Shown: in pieces, positions 36,761 through 44,927 of the stretch
Layout of the letters: each line of letters starts with the position of its first letter
How positions within the stretch are numbered: position 1 is the stretch's first letter
Assembly: GCF_000622245.1 (NCBI RefSeq)
Contig: NZ_JHXW01000009.1
Span: forward strand, 42,114 to 106,113
Reading direction: 5' to 3'
Length of the DNA: 64,000 nucleotides
Source of the DNA: Fusobacterium perfoetens ATCC 29250
GTDB lineage: Bacteria > Fusobacteriota > Fusobacteriia > Fusobacteriales > Fusobacteriaceae
Translations under genes and position numbers: made by a program
The notes under the pieces: generated by a model
Database searches by the model: none
Told to the model about the DNA's origin: nothing
Seen by the model: only the letters and a program-made list of their open reading frames with translations

Positions 36761-37483
36761 TTATTCCTCCTTCAAGTAACGCTTTTCAACATAAGTTTTA
36801 TTTTTCACTTGTTCAAGAATATCCTTATATTCTTTTTCAGAAATAGATACAAATTTTATATATTCCCCAGCCTTTAATAAAAATGGTTTTTCATTTTCTG
36901 GGTCAAATAAATTTAAAGGAGTTCTTCCTAATAATTGCCAACCTCCAGGACTTTCAATTGGATATACCCCTGTTTGTTCTCCAGCTATTCCTACTGAACC
37001 TCCAGGTATTTTTGTTCTTGGTGTTTTTAATCTAGGAGTTGCTATTCTCTTATCCATTCCTCCTAAATATGGGAATCCTGGTGTAAATCCTAGCATGTAT
37101 ACTAAATATTCCCCAGATGTATGGATTGATATAACTTCTTCTACTGAAAGTTTATTATGAGAAGCTATATTTTCTATATCTGGACCATATTCTCCACCAT
37201 ATAAAACTGGTATTTCAACTATTTCTTTTTTTATTTTTACTATATTTGAATCTTCTATCTTACAATTTTTTTCTACTATTCCTTTTAATTCATCAAAAGA
37301 AATTACAAAAGGGTCATAGTAAACTATAATTGACCTATAAGTAGGTAATAAATCTTTTATCCCTTTATGATTTAATGAATCTAAATATTCTGTAATCTTT
37401 TTTAAATTATAATTTATTATTGGGGAAATTTCATTTCCTAATTCTATTATTAATGCTGAGTCACCGGCTTTTAAAAATTTCAT
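36761..37483 (-). CDS. pxpB: 5-oxoprolinase subunit B (KipI-like)
   Basis: Partner of PxpC in 5-oxoprolinase. Family marks: AGDSALIIELGNEI near residues 6-19, YMLGFTPGFPYLGGMDKRI near 129-147 and TPRTKIPGGSVGIAGEQTGVYPIESPGGW near 154-182. 240 residues. Separated from the upstream NRAMP-like gene by 67 bases holding a strong hairpin. Confidence 0.93.
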   Translation of the reverse strand: MKFLKAGDSALIIELGNEISPIINYNLKKITEYLDSLNHKGIKDLLPTYRSIIVYYDPFVISFDELKGIVEKNCKIEDSNIVKIKKEIVEIPVLYGGEYGPDIENIASHNKLSVEEVISIHTSGEYLVYMLGFTPGFPYLGGMDKRIATPRLKTPRTKIPGGSVGIAGEQTGVYPIESPGGWQLLGRTPLNLFDPENEKPFLLKAGEYIKFVSISEKEYKDILEQVKNKTYVEKRYLKEE

Positions 37484-37518
37484 AAAATCCTCCTAAAACT
37501 AAAAGTAAAATGAATATA

Positions 37519-37547
37519 AAATTTCTCCTGAAAATCAGGAGAAATTT
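37519..37547. repeat. Perfect 13-bp hairpin between the NRAMP-like gene and pxpB
   Basis: AAATTTCTCCTGA (37519-37531) and TCAGGAGAAATTT (37535-37547), loop AAA. No good T-run follows on the minus strand, so it is more likely an RNA-processing, stability or partial-termination element inside the operon than a full terminator. Confidence 0.65.
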
Positions 37548-37550
37548 ATA

Positions 37551-38744
37551 TTATTTAAAAAGTTGCATTATTCCTTTTAAAGACATTATTCCTGCATATC
37601 CAGTTACAAAAACAACTATTGTTCCTAGAACGGTAAGTAATGTTGAATGTTTATATTCTCCTACAATTTCTTTTTTTCTTGAACCTAATAATACTACTCC
37701 TAAAGTTATTGGAAGTATTAATCCATTAAGTGACCCTGCTAAAACTAATAAAACAACAGGTTTTCCTAGGAAAGCCATAACTAAAGTTGAAAATACTATA
37801 AATCCTATTATAAAATATTTTTCTTTTTCCATTACTGTTTTTGATAAAGTTTTTAAGAATGAAACTGAAGTATAAGCAGCTCCTACTATTGAAGTTAAAG
37901 CAGCAGCAAAAATAACTAATCCAAATATTTTGTATCCTATAATTCCGGCTCCAGCCTTAAAAGCAGAAGCTGGTGGGTTAGCTGGGTCTAGTTTAAATCC
38001 AACTGAAACAACTCCAAGTACAGCTAAGAATAACATAATTCTTATAAGAGAAGCTATTGAAACTCCCATTATAGAACTTTGATTAATTTTATCTAAATTT
38101 TCTATCCCTTTAGTATTAGCATCTATAAGTCTATGAGCTCCAGCAAATGTTATATATCCTCCAATTGTTCCTCCAAGTAAAGTTACTATAGATAAAGTTA
38201 AATCACTATAACTTTCTGGAAAAATTGCTCCATGAAGAGCTGCCCCTACTGGAGGGTTAGATAATACAGCCACATACCCCATAACAATTATCATTAAAGC
38301 TCCTAAAAATTTTGTTAATTTATCCATTACAGTTCCCATATCTTTAGATAAAAAAACAAATACAGCTAAAGCCCCAGATATAACTACTCCTAAAGTTATG
38401 TCACATCCAAATAAAGCATTTAATCCTAAAGCTGCTCCTCCAACATTTCCTATATTAAAAGCAAGGCCTCCTAATGAAACTAATCCAGCTATAAAATATC
38501 CTAATCCTGGAGCTACTTTATTGGCAATATCTTGTCCTCTCATTCCAGAAACACAAATTACTCTCCAAATATTTAATTGAACAATTAATGTAGCTACTGT
38601 AACAACTAAAATAGTAAAAGCAAAATTAGCTTTAAAAGTTTCTGTAAATACAGCTGTTTGTGTTAAAAATCCTGGTCCTATAGCTGATGTTGCCATAAGG
38701 AAGGCTGCCCCCACTATGGCTCCTTTATTTTTGTTATCCGCCAT
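37551..38744 (-). CDS. NRAMP-superfamily transporter, likely for oxoproline rather than metal
   Basis: 397 residues, about eleven membrane helices, in the NRAMP fold (YcsG-like). Canonical NRAMP metal transporters carry DPGN in helix 1 and MPH in helix 6. Here helix 1 reads SAIGPGFLTQTAVF and helix 6 reads ITFAGAHRLID, so the metal-binding Asp, Asn and Met are not present. Together with its place between pxpA and pxpB this points to uptake of 5-oxoproline or a related organic acid. Homologues sit beside pxp genes in Bacillus (ycsG). Start ATG overlaps the pxpA stop by one base. Confidence 0.85.
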   Translation of the reverse strand: MADNKNKGAIVGAAFLMATSAIGPGFLTQTAVFTETFKANFAFTILVVTVATLIVQLNIWRVICVSGMRGQDIANKVAPGLGYFIAGLVSLGGLAFNIGNVGGAALGLNALFGCDITLGVVISGALAVFVFLSKDMGTVMDKLTKFLGALMIIVMGYVAVLSNPPVGAALHGAIFPESYSDLTLSIVTLLGGTIGGYITFAGAHRLIDANTKGIENLDKINQSSIMGVSIASLIRIMLFLAVLGVVSVGFKLDPANPPASAFKAGAGIIGYKIFGLVIFAAALTSIVGAAYTSVSFLKTLSKTVMEKEKYFIIGFIVFSTLVMAFLGKPVVLLVLAGSLNGLILPITLGVVLLGSRKKEIVGEYKHSTLLTVLGTIVVFVTGYAGIMSLKGIMQLFK

Positions 38745-39511
38745 TATTCATCACCTCTTAACGAAGAAATTTCAACTCCTTCATTAATAAGAGCTTCTCT
38801 TATTTTTTGTGAGAATACTAAAGCTTCTGGATTATCTCCATGTATACATATAGTATGAACTTTTATATCTACATCTTTTCCATTTATACTTTCTACTTTT
38901 CCTTCTTTTACCATTCTTATAACTCTTCTTATAGCTAAATCTTTATCATGGATAACTGCTCCTGGTAAAGTTCTAGCTACCAATGTTCCATCATCATTAT
39001 AAGCTCTATCAGCAAAAACTTCATTAGCTACTTTTAACCCAAGAGCTTCTCCAGCTTTTATCATTTCACTATTAGCCAATCCCATTAAAATTAAACTATC
39101 ATCAACTTCTTTTATAGCCTCAGCTATAGCCATGGCCAATTTACTATCTTTTGCCGCCATATTATATAAAGCTCCATGAGGTTTAACATGTTGTAAAACA
39201 ACTCCTTCAGCTTTAGCAAAAGCTTGAAGTGCTCCTAGTTGATATTTTATATATGTTTTTACTTCAGCTGGTGAAGCATTTAAATTTCTTCTTCCAAATC
39301 CCATTAAATCAGGAAATCCTGGATGTGCCCCTATAGCTACTCCATTTTTTTTAGCTAAAGAAACTGTTTTTTCCATAACAACAGAATCTCCAGCATGCCA
39401 TCCACAAGCTACATTAGCTGAAGAAATATACTTTAAAACTTCCTCATCCATTCCTATTTTATACGCCCCAAAACTTTCTCCTAAATCACAATTTAAGTCT
39501 ACTCTTACCAT
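38744..39511 (-). CDS. pxpA: 5-oxoprolinase subunit A (LamB/YcsF family)
   Basis: Catalytic-complex subunit of the bacterial 5-oxoprolinase. [17 protein letters not shown] (residues 4-20), [11 protein letters not shown] near 33-43, [16 protein letters not shown] near 56-71 and [10 protein letters not shown] near 108-117 are the family signature. 255 residues. First gene of the operon, with GGAGGTAGGGAT ahead of the ATG. Promoter and a large inverted repeat lie just upstream. Confidence 0.95.
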   Translation of the reverse strand: MVRVDLNCDLGESFGAYKIGMDEEVLKYISSANVACGWHAGDSVVMEKTVSLAKKNGVAIGAHPGFPDLMGFGRRNLNASPAEVKTYIKYQLGALQAFAKAEGVVLQHVKPHGALYNMAAKDSKLAMAIAEAIKEVDDSLILMGLANSEMIKAGEALGLKVANEVFADRAYNDDGTLVARTLPGAVIHDKDLAIRRVIRMVKEGKVESINGKDVDIKVHTICIHGDNPEALVFSQKIREALINEGVEISSLRGDE

Positions 39512-39552
39512 ATCCCTACCTCCATGTAATAAATTAATGTATTCTTTTTTAA

Positions 39553-39593
39553 AAACATATGATATGTTTCATTATTAAATATACCATATGTTT
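39553..39593. promoter_or_regulatory. Inverted repeat over the pxp promoter (candidate operator)
   Basis: AAACATATGATAT (39553-39565) and ATACCATATGTTT (39581-39593) are inverted repeats matching at 12 of 13 positions; the left arm extends to the palindrome AAACATA-TGA-TATGTTT. One arm covers the -10 box and spacer, the other lies just past the start point, a layout suited to repression. Confidence 0.65.
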
Positions 39594-39606
39594 TTTTATT
39601 TTTCAA
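39578..39606 (-). promoter_or_regulatory. Promoter of the pxp operon
   Basis: Minus strand TTGAAA (39606-39601), 17-base spacer, TATATT (39583-39578). Leader of about 60 bases. Confidence 0.65.
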
Positions 39607-39717
39607 TCTCAATCAAAATATAAAAAATATATATTTTATCAAAAAATCATATTTTTAAATAATGAGATTTTATATTATTCTTTTTGAAATGTCAATAAAA
39701 ATTTTATAAAAATAAAA

Positions 39718-39745
39718 TTGACAAAACTGAATTGAGTGATATAAT
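39718..39745 (+). promoter_or_regulatory. Promoter of the transporter/M20 amidohydrolase pair
   Basis: TTGACA (39718-39723), 16-base spacer, TATAAT (39740-39745); leader of about 70 bases. Both hexamers are consensus. Confidence 0.75.
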
Positions 39746-39821
39746 AAAATTACTATTTTTTTATACATAAAATAATAAAAAAATATACATAACAGTACTA
39801 TTAAAAATTAGGAGGGAAAAT

Positions 39822-40991
39822 ATGAGCTTAATGATTTCTTTTATTTTAATTTTATTAGCTTTAGTTATTGGAGAAATTATTTCTATAAAAACAAAAGCAA
39901 TTATTCCATCAGTATTTATTACTGCTGTTCTTTTTTTAGTAGGATATTGGACTATTTTTCCTGTTGATATTTTGAATAAAGCAGGTTTTTCTACAACTAT
40001 AATTTATTTGTCCATGTATTTTTTAATTGTTCATATGGGAACTATGTTGAGTATAAAAGAATTAATTGCTCAGTGGAAAACTTTTACTATTTCTATATTA
40101 GGAATCTGTGGTATTTGCTTTGGAACTCTTGTTCTTGGAAGATTACTTTTCTCTTGGGATATGTTACTCGTAGCTACTCCTCCTTTAACTGGTGGGGTTG
40201 TTGCCTCTATAATAATGTCTCAAGCAGCTACAGCCAAAGGAATGCCTACCTTAGCTGTATTAGCTGTTGGAATGTATGTTATGCAAGGATTTGCTGGATA
40301 TCCTTTAACAGCAATAACTTTAAATATGGAAGGAAAAAAATTAATAGAAAAGTTTAGAGCTGGAGAAATTAAAAAAATTACAAAATCTGAGAAAAAAATT
40401 GAAGAAAAAAAATTAATTCCACCTCTACCTAAAAGATATCAAACAACTTATATGTTTTTATTTCAATTAGGAATTTTAGCTCAATTAAGTATCTTTATTG
40501 CTGAAATTACTAATAAAGTTATCTCTGAATTTGTTATATGTTTAATTGTAGGAGCGGTAGCTGCTGAGATTGGTTTAATTGAAAGAAAACCTCTTGACTT
40601 ATCTGGTTCTTTTGGATTTTTTATGACTGGTTTAATGGCTTTTATATTTGGAGGATTAGCTCAAGCTACTCCTGAAATGATAAAAAGTTTAATTATTCCA
40701 TTTATAGGAATTATTGGTTTTGGAGTTATAGGATTGATTATTTTTTCTATTATTGGAGCTAAAATCTTTAAAGAATCTATTCCTATGGCTATAGCCATAT
40801 CTTTAAATGCTTTGTATGGTTTTCCTGTCAATTATACATTAACAAATGATTCAGCCAAAGCATTAGGTAAAACTGATGAAGAAGTTGAATTTTTATTAGA
40901 AGCTATGCTTCCTAAAATGTTAATTGGAGGATTTGCTTCTGTAACAATTGTTTCAGTTGTTATAGCTGGTATATTTGCAAAAATGTTATAA
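39822..40991 (+). CDS. Polytopic membrane transporter of uncertain family
   Basis: 389 residues with about ten membrane helices and a charged cytoplasmic loop in the middle (residues 180-205, FRAGEIKKITKSEKKIEEKK). A repeated plan with glycine-rich re-entrant-like stretches (PPLTGGVVASIIMSQAA near 120-136) recalls the sodium/glutamate symporter (ESS) and related carriers, but I cannot place it firmly. It precedes an M20 amidohydrolase by 19 bases, so it may import an N-acyl or dipeptide-like substrate for that enzyme. Confidence 0.65.
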   Translation: MSLMISFILILLALVIGEIISIKTKAIIPSVFITAVLFLVGYWTIFPVDILNKAGFSTTIIYLSMYFLIVHMGTMLSIKELIAQWKTFTISILGICGICFGTLVLGRLLFSWDMLLVATPPLTGGVVASIIMSQAATAKGMPTLAVLAVGMYVMQGFAGYPLTAITLNMEGKKLIEKFRAGEIKKITKSEKKIEEKKLIPPLPKRYQTTYMFLFQLGILAQLSIFIAEITNKVISEFVICLIVGAVAAEIGLIERKPLDLSGSFGFFMTGLMAFIFGGLAQATPEMIKSLIIPFIGIIGFGVIGLIIFSIIGAKIFKESIPMAIAISLNALYGFPVNYTLTNDSAKALGKTDEEVEFLLEAMLPKMLIGGFASVTIVSVVIAGIFAKML

Positions 40992-41010
40992 TTTTTAAGG
41001 AGTGATATAA

Positions 41011-42186
41011 ATGGAAATAAAAGAATTAGCAAAAAAATATAAAGAGTATGTAATCAATTTAAGAAGAGAATTTCATCAAATTCCAGAACCTAGTTTAGAA
41101 GAATATAAAACTTCTAAAAGAATTCAAGAAGAACTTGAAAAAATGGGAATAAAATATAAAGTTATAGCAAATACTGGGATAGTTGCTGAAATTGGAAAAA
41201 ATCAACAAGGTAAAAAAATAGCTTTAAGAGCTGATATAGATGCCTTACAAGTAAAAGAATGTACTGGTGTAGAATATGTTTCTAAAACTCCTGGTATGAT
41301 GCATGCTTGTGGTCATGATGGACATATTGCCATCTTATTAGGTGCTGCTAAAATATTAAAAGAAATAGAAGAGGAAATAAATGGAGTAGTAAAATTATAT
41401 TTTCAACCAGCTGAAGAAATTGCTCAAGGAGCAAAAAAAATGATAGAAGAAGAACCACTAAAAGGAGTTGTTGATGGTTGTTTTGGTATTCATTTATGGG
41501 CCGATATTCCATGTGGAAAAATTTCTGTAGAAGAAGGACCTAGAATGGCTTCAGCAGATGTTTTAAAAATTGAAATAACAGGAAGAGGAGGTCATGGTTC
41601 TCTTCCTCATCAAACTATAGATTCAATAGTAGTTGGTTCTTCTCTTGTTATGAATTTACAATCTATTGTAAGTAGAGAGATTAGCCCCGTTGATTCTGCT
41701 GTAGTTACTATTGGTTCCTTTCATTCAGGAACAAGATTTAATGTAATAGCTAACCAAGCAATTTTAGAAGGAACTGTTAGAACTTTTAGTAAAGAAACTG
41801 GAAAAAAAGTAGAAGATGCTATAAGAAGATTTGTAAAATCAACTTGTGAAGCTTATAGAGCTTCTGGAGAAGTTTTTTATTCTTATGGGACTACTCCTGT
41901 TATAAATGATTCTATCTGTTCAAATATAGCTGAAAAATCTGTTGAAAAACTTTTAGGAAAAGATGGATTAACAAAATTTGAAAAAATAACAGGAGCAGAA
42001 GATTTTTGTTATTTCTTAGAAGAAGTTCCTGGAGTTTTAGCCTTCGTTGGAATAAGAAATGATAGAAAAAATGCTAATTATCCTCATCATCATGAAAAAT
42101 TTAATATGGATGAAGATGCTTTAGAATATGGTATGGGACTTTATGCTCAATATGCTATTGATTTTTTAAATAATTACAATAAATAA
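41011..42186 (+). CDS. M20-family amidohydrolase (N-acyl-amino-acid/aminoacylase type)
   Basis: Zinc-dependent cytosolic amidohydrolase of the M20D group (HipO/IlvR-like/ThrR). RREFHQIPEPSLEEYKT near residues 18-34, ALRADIDALQV near 70-80, MHACGHDGHIA near 95-105 (metal Cys/His), the FQPAEE general base near 131-136, dimer domain with GRGGHGSLPHQTIDS near 191-205, and GAEDFCYFL near 330-338 plus HHHEKFN near 360. 391 residues. Substrate may be N-acyl amino acid or indole-acetyl-like amide. Confidence 0.9.
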   Translation: MEIKELAKKYKEYVINLRREFHQIPEPSLEEYKTSKRIQEELEKMGIKYKVIANTGIVAEIGKNQQGKKIALRADIDALQVKECTGVEYVSKTPGMMHACGHDGHIAILLGAAKILKEIEEEINGVVKLYFQPAEEIAQGAKKMIEEEPLKGVVDGCFGIHLWADIPCGKISVEEGPRMASADVLKIEITGRGGHGSLPHQTIDSIVVGSSLVMNLQSIVSREISPVDSAVVTIGSFHSGTRFNVIANQAILEGTVRTFSKETGKKVEDAIRRFVKSTCEAYRASGEVFYSYGTTPVINDSICSNIAEKSVEKLLGKDGLTKFEKITGAEDFCYFLEEVPGVLAFVGIRNDRKNANYPHHHEKFNMDEDALEYGMGLYAQYAIDFLNNYNK

Positions 42187-42236
42187 TACTAACTATTTTA
42201 ATCGTATTTAAAATTTATATTTATTCATTAATAAAA

Positions 42237-42272
42237 AAAGCTGGAGAAAATAAATTTCTTCAGCATTTTTTA
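42237..42272. terminator. Bidirectional intrinsic terminator
   Basis: GCTGGAGAAA (42240-42249) pairs with TTTCTTCAGC (42255-42264), one G-T pair, with T-rich tracts both sides. Shared by the M20 gene and ridA. Confidence 0.75.
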
Positions 42273-42304
42273 TATTATTTATTTAAAATCTAAATTTTTA
42301 TTTA

Positions 42305-42682
42305 CTATTTAACAGCTATTAATTCTATTTCTACTTTTACATCTTTTGGTAATCTTGCTACTTCTACACAAGCTCTTGCTGGTTTTACTTCTCCTAAATA
42401 CTCATTGTATACTTCATTTATTGCTCCAAAGTCATCCATATTTTTTATGAAACATGTTGCTTTTACTACATCTTTAAATGTGTATCCTGCTTCATCTAAT
42501 ATTGCTTTTAAATTTTCTAATGATTGTCTTGTTTGAGCTTTTACATCATCTGATACCAATGTCATTGTTTCTGGTACAAATGGTATTTGTCCTGATATAT
42601 ATAAAGTTCCATTTACCTCTACTGCTTGTGAATATGGTCCTAAAGCTGCTGGTGCTTTTGGTGTATTTATTATTCTTTTCAT
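42305..42682 (-). CDS. ridA: Reactive intermediate/imine deaminase RidA
   Basis: Hydrolyses reactive enamine/imine intermediates released by PLP enzymes. 125 residues with the YjgF/RidA signature: APAALGPYSQAVEVNGTLYISGQIP near 10-34 and RACVEVARLPKDVKVEIELIA near 103-123, which contains the substrate-binding Arg of the active RidA subgroup. Monocistronic. TAGGAGGAATT ribosome site. Confidence 0.95.
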   Translation of the reverse strand: MKRIINTPKAPAALGPYSQAVEVNGTLYISGQIPFVPETMTLVSDDVKAQTRQSLENLKAILDEAGYTFKDVVKATCFIKNMDDFGAINEVYNEYLGEVKPARACVEVARLPKDVKVEIELIAVK

Positions 42683-42769
42683 TTTTAATTCCTCCTATTA
42701 AATTTTGATTCCTATAATTTTAAATTATATCATATTTACTTAGAAAAATCAAAGCTCTTACCTCAAATA

Positions 42770-42798
42770 TTGATAAAAAATATAAGAAATGATATAAT
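42770..42798 (+). promoter_or_regulatory. Promoter of the RluA-family gene
   Basis: TTGATA (42770-42775), 17-base spacer, TATAAT (42793-42798). Confidence 0.7.
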
Positions 42799-42836
42799 TA
42801 TAATTAATAAATTTATATGATAACTCAAGGAGAAAA

Positions 42837-43706
42837 ATGAAAAAATTTATAATAGAGCCAGAAAATAATAATTTAACAGTTGGAGAATATTTAAAAAATA
42901 TAAAAGGTTATTCTACTAGAAATTTAAGAAATGCTGATATTTATCTAAATAATAAAAAAGTAAAACTTGATAAAAAAATTAAAAAACTTAACAGATTAAT
43001 AGTCGTAGAAAAAGAAAAAGGAACTAATATAGAACCAATTGAAATGCCTTTAGATATAGTGTATGAGGATAAAAATTTATTAATTATTAATAAAGAACCT
43101 CAATTAGTTGTACATCCTACACAAAAAAAAGTTGATAAAACATTAGCTAATGGTATAGTTTATTATTTTTTAAAAACTACTGGAAAAACTGTAGTCCCAA
43201 GATTTTATAATAGATTAGATATGGATACATCTGGTTTAATAGTTATTACTAAAAATGCTTTTACTCAAGCCTTCCTACAAGATAAAGCAAAAGTAAAAAA
43301 ATATTATCTAGCTATTGTTGATGGGATTGTTGAAAAAGATGAATTTCTTATTGAAAAACCCATAGGAAGAGTTGGAGATAATATAAAAAGAGAAGAATTA
43401 GCTCTTGAAAATGGTGGACAAGAAGCAAAAACTTTAGTTAAAGTCCTAAAAAGAGATTTTGAAAAAAATATTTCTTTAATAGAATTAGAACTTTTTACAG
43501 GAAGAACTCATCAAATAAGAGTACACATGTCTTTAGAAGGTCATCCTATTGTAGGTGATTCTCTATATGGACCTGATATTCAACCAGTTTCAAGACAATT
43601 TTTACATGCTTACAAATTAATTATAAAAAATCCTGAAACTTTAGAAGATTTTATGCTTGAAATTCCTCTTCCTAAAGATATGAATGATTTTTTAAATATC
43701 AAATAA
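42837..43706 (+). CDS. RluA-family 23S rRNA/tRNA pseudouridine synthase
   Basis: N-terminal S4-like RNA-binding part (residues 10-60, TVGEYLKNIKGYSTRNLRNADIYLNNKKV), then the catalytic domain with NRLDMDTSGLIVITKNAF near 121-138 (catalytic Asp in RLDxxTSG) and the ELELFTGRTHQIRVHMSLEGHPIVGDSLYG motif near 210-240. 289 residues. Could be RluD-like or YlyB-like; the target base cannot be told. Confidence 0.9.
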   Translation: MKKFIIEPENNNLTVGEYLKNIKGYSTRNLRNADIYLNNKKVKLDKKIKKLNRLIVVEKEKGTNIEPIEMPLDIVYEDKNLLIINKEPQLVVHPTQKKVDKTLANGIVYYFLKTTGKTVVPRFYNRLDMDTSGLIVITKNAFTQAFLQDKAKVKKYYLAIVDGIVEKDEFLIEKPIGRVGDNIKREELALENGGQEAKTLVKVLKRDFEKNISLIELELFTGRTHQIRVHMSLEGHPIVGDSLYGPDIQPVSRQFLHAYKLIIKNPETLEDFMLEIPLPKDMNDFLNIK

Positions 43707-43720
43707 TAACCAAAAAAATG

Positions 43721-43748
43721 GTCAATTTTAATCTAACAGAAAATTGAC
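43721..43748 (+). promoter_or_regulatory. Inverted repeat overlapping the gap -35 box
   Basis: GTCAATTTT (43721-43729) and AAAATTGAC (43740-43748), 9 perfect pairs with a 10-base spacer; the right arm holds the first five bases of the -35 hexamer. Candidate operator. Confidence 0.55.
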
Positions 43749-43772
43749 AAACCATATATAAATGCGTATAAT
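43744..43772 (+). promoter_or_regulatory. Consensus promoter of gap
   Basis: TTGACA (43744-43749), 17-base spacer, TATAAT (43767-43772): both hexamers perfect, fitting a highly expressed glycolytic gene. Confidence 0.85.
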
Positions 43773-43830
43773 AACCGTAAAGAATAAATAAAACAAAATA
43801 AATTTATATATTTTTAAGGAGGCTTTTTAA

Positions 43831-44838
43831 ATGGCAGTTAAAGTAGCAATTAACGGATTTGGAAGAATAGGAAGATTAGCATTAAGATTAATGGTTCAAA
43901 ACCCTGAGTTTGATGTAGTAGCAATCAATGACTTAACAGATGCTCATATGTTAGCTCACTTATTCAAATATGACTCAGCTCAAGGAAGATTCAATGGAAC
44001 TATCGAAGTTAAAGAAGATGCTTTCGTAGTTAACGGAAAAGAAATAAAAGTATTCGCACAAGCTGACCCAGCTAACTTACCTTGGGGAGAATTAGGAGTA
44101 GACGTAGTATTAGAATGTACTGGATTCTTTACTAAAAAAGAAAAAGCTGAAGCTCATATTCAAGCAGGAGCTAAAAAAGTTGTTATATCAGCACCAGCTA
44201 CAGGAGATTTAAAAACAATAGTTTACAACGTAAACGACAATATATTAGATGGAACTGAAACAGTTATTTCTGGAGCTTCTTGTACAACTAACTGTTTAGC
44301 ACCTATGGCTAAAGCATTAAATGACAACTTTGGAATCGTTGAAGGATTAATGACAACTATCCATGCTTATACAAATGACCAAAACACATTAGATGGACCA
44401 CACAGAAAAGGAGATTTAAGAAGAGCTAGAGCTGCTGCTGCTAACATTACTCCTAACACAACTGGAGCTGCTAAAGCAATTGGATTAGTTATTCCTGAAT
44501 TAAAAGGAAAATTAGATGGAGCTGCTCAAAGAGTACCAGTAGTAACAGGATCTATTACTGAATTAGTAACAGTATTATCTAAACCAGTTACAGTTGAAGA
44601 AGTTAACGCTGCTATGAAAGCTGCTGCTACTGAATCTTTCGGATATACTGAAGAAGAATTAGTATCTAGCGATATCATTGGAATTAGCTATGGTTCTTTA
44701 TTTGATGCAACTCAAACTAAAGTTATGACAGTTGGAGATAAACAATTAGTTAAAACAGTTGCTTGGTATGACAATGAAATGTCTTATACTTCTCAATTAA
44801 TCAGAACTCTTAAAAAATTCGTTGAATTATCTAAATAA
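43831..44838 (+). CDS. gap: Glyceraldehyde-3-phosphate dehydrogenase
   Basis: NAD-dependent glycolytic enzyme. [16 protein letters not shown] near residues 6-21, catalytic Cys in [12 protein letters not shown] near 147-158 and the His stretch [10 protein letters not shown] near 175-184, with WYDNEMSY near 312. 335 residues. Codon use is C-rich at wobble positions compared with the neighbours, as for other highly expressed genes here. Start ATG preceded by AAGGAGG. A terminator separates it from pgk. Confidence 0.98.
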   Translation: MAVKVAINGFGRIGRLALRLMVQNPEFDVVAINDLTDAHMLAHLFKYDSAQGRFNGTIEVKEDAFVVNGKEIKVFAQADPANLPWGELGVDVVLECTGFFTKKEKAEAHIQAGAKKVVISAPATGDLKTIVYNVNDNILDGTETVISGASCTTNCLAPMAKALNDNFGIVEGLMTTIHAYTNDQNTLDGPHRKGDLRRARAAAANITPNTTGAAKAIGLVIPELKGKLDGAAQRVPVVTGSITELVTVLSKPVTVEEVNAAMKAAATESFGYTEEELVSSDIIGISYGSLFDATQTKVMTVGDKQLVKTVAWYDNEMSYTSQLIRTLKKFVELSK

Positions 44839-44874
44839 TTCTATTTGAGAAGAAATAAATAAAATACAAAAGAA

Positions 44875-44903
44875 TAACGGAACCTTTGGGTTCCGTTTTT
44901 TAT
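44875..44903 (+). terminator. Intrinsic terminator between gap and pgk
   Basis: ACGGAACC (44877-44884), loop TTTG, GGTTCCGT (44889-44896), then a run of six T. It ends just 25 bases before the pgk ATG, so most gap transcripts should stop here while a fraction reads through. Confidence 0.88.
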
Positions 44904-44927
44904 AAGATATAATTTAGGAGGATTAAA

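Noticed and set aside
44908..44913. TATAAT directly before pgk as a promoter
   Set aside because: No -35 box at the right distance, and the RNA would start within the pgk ribosome site.
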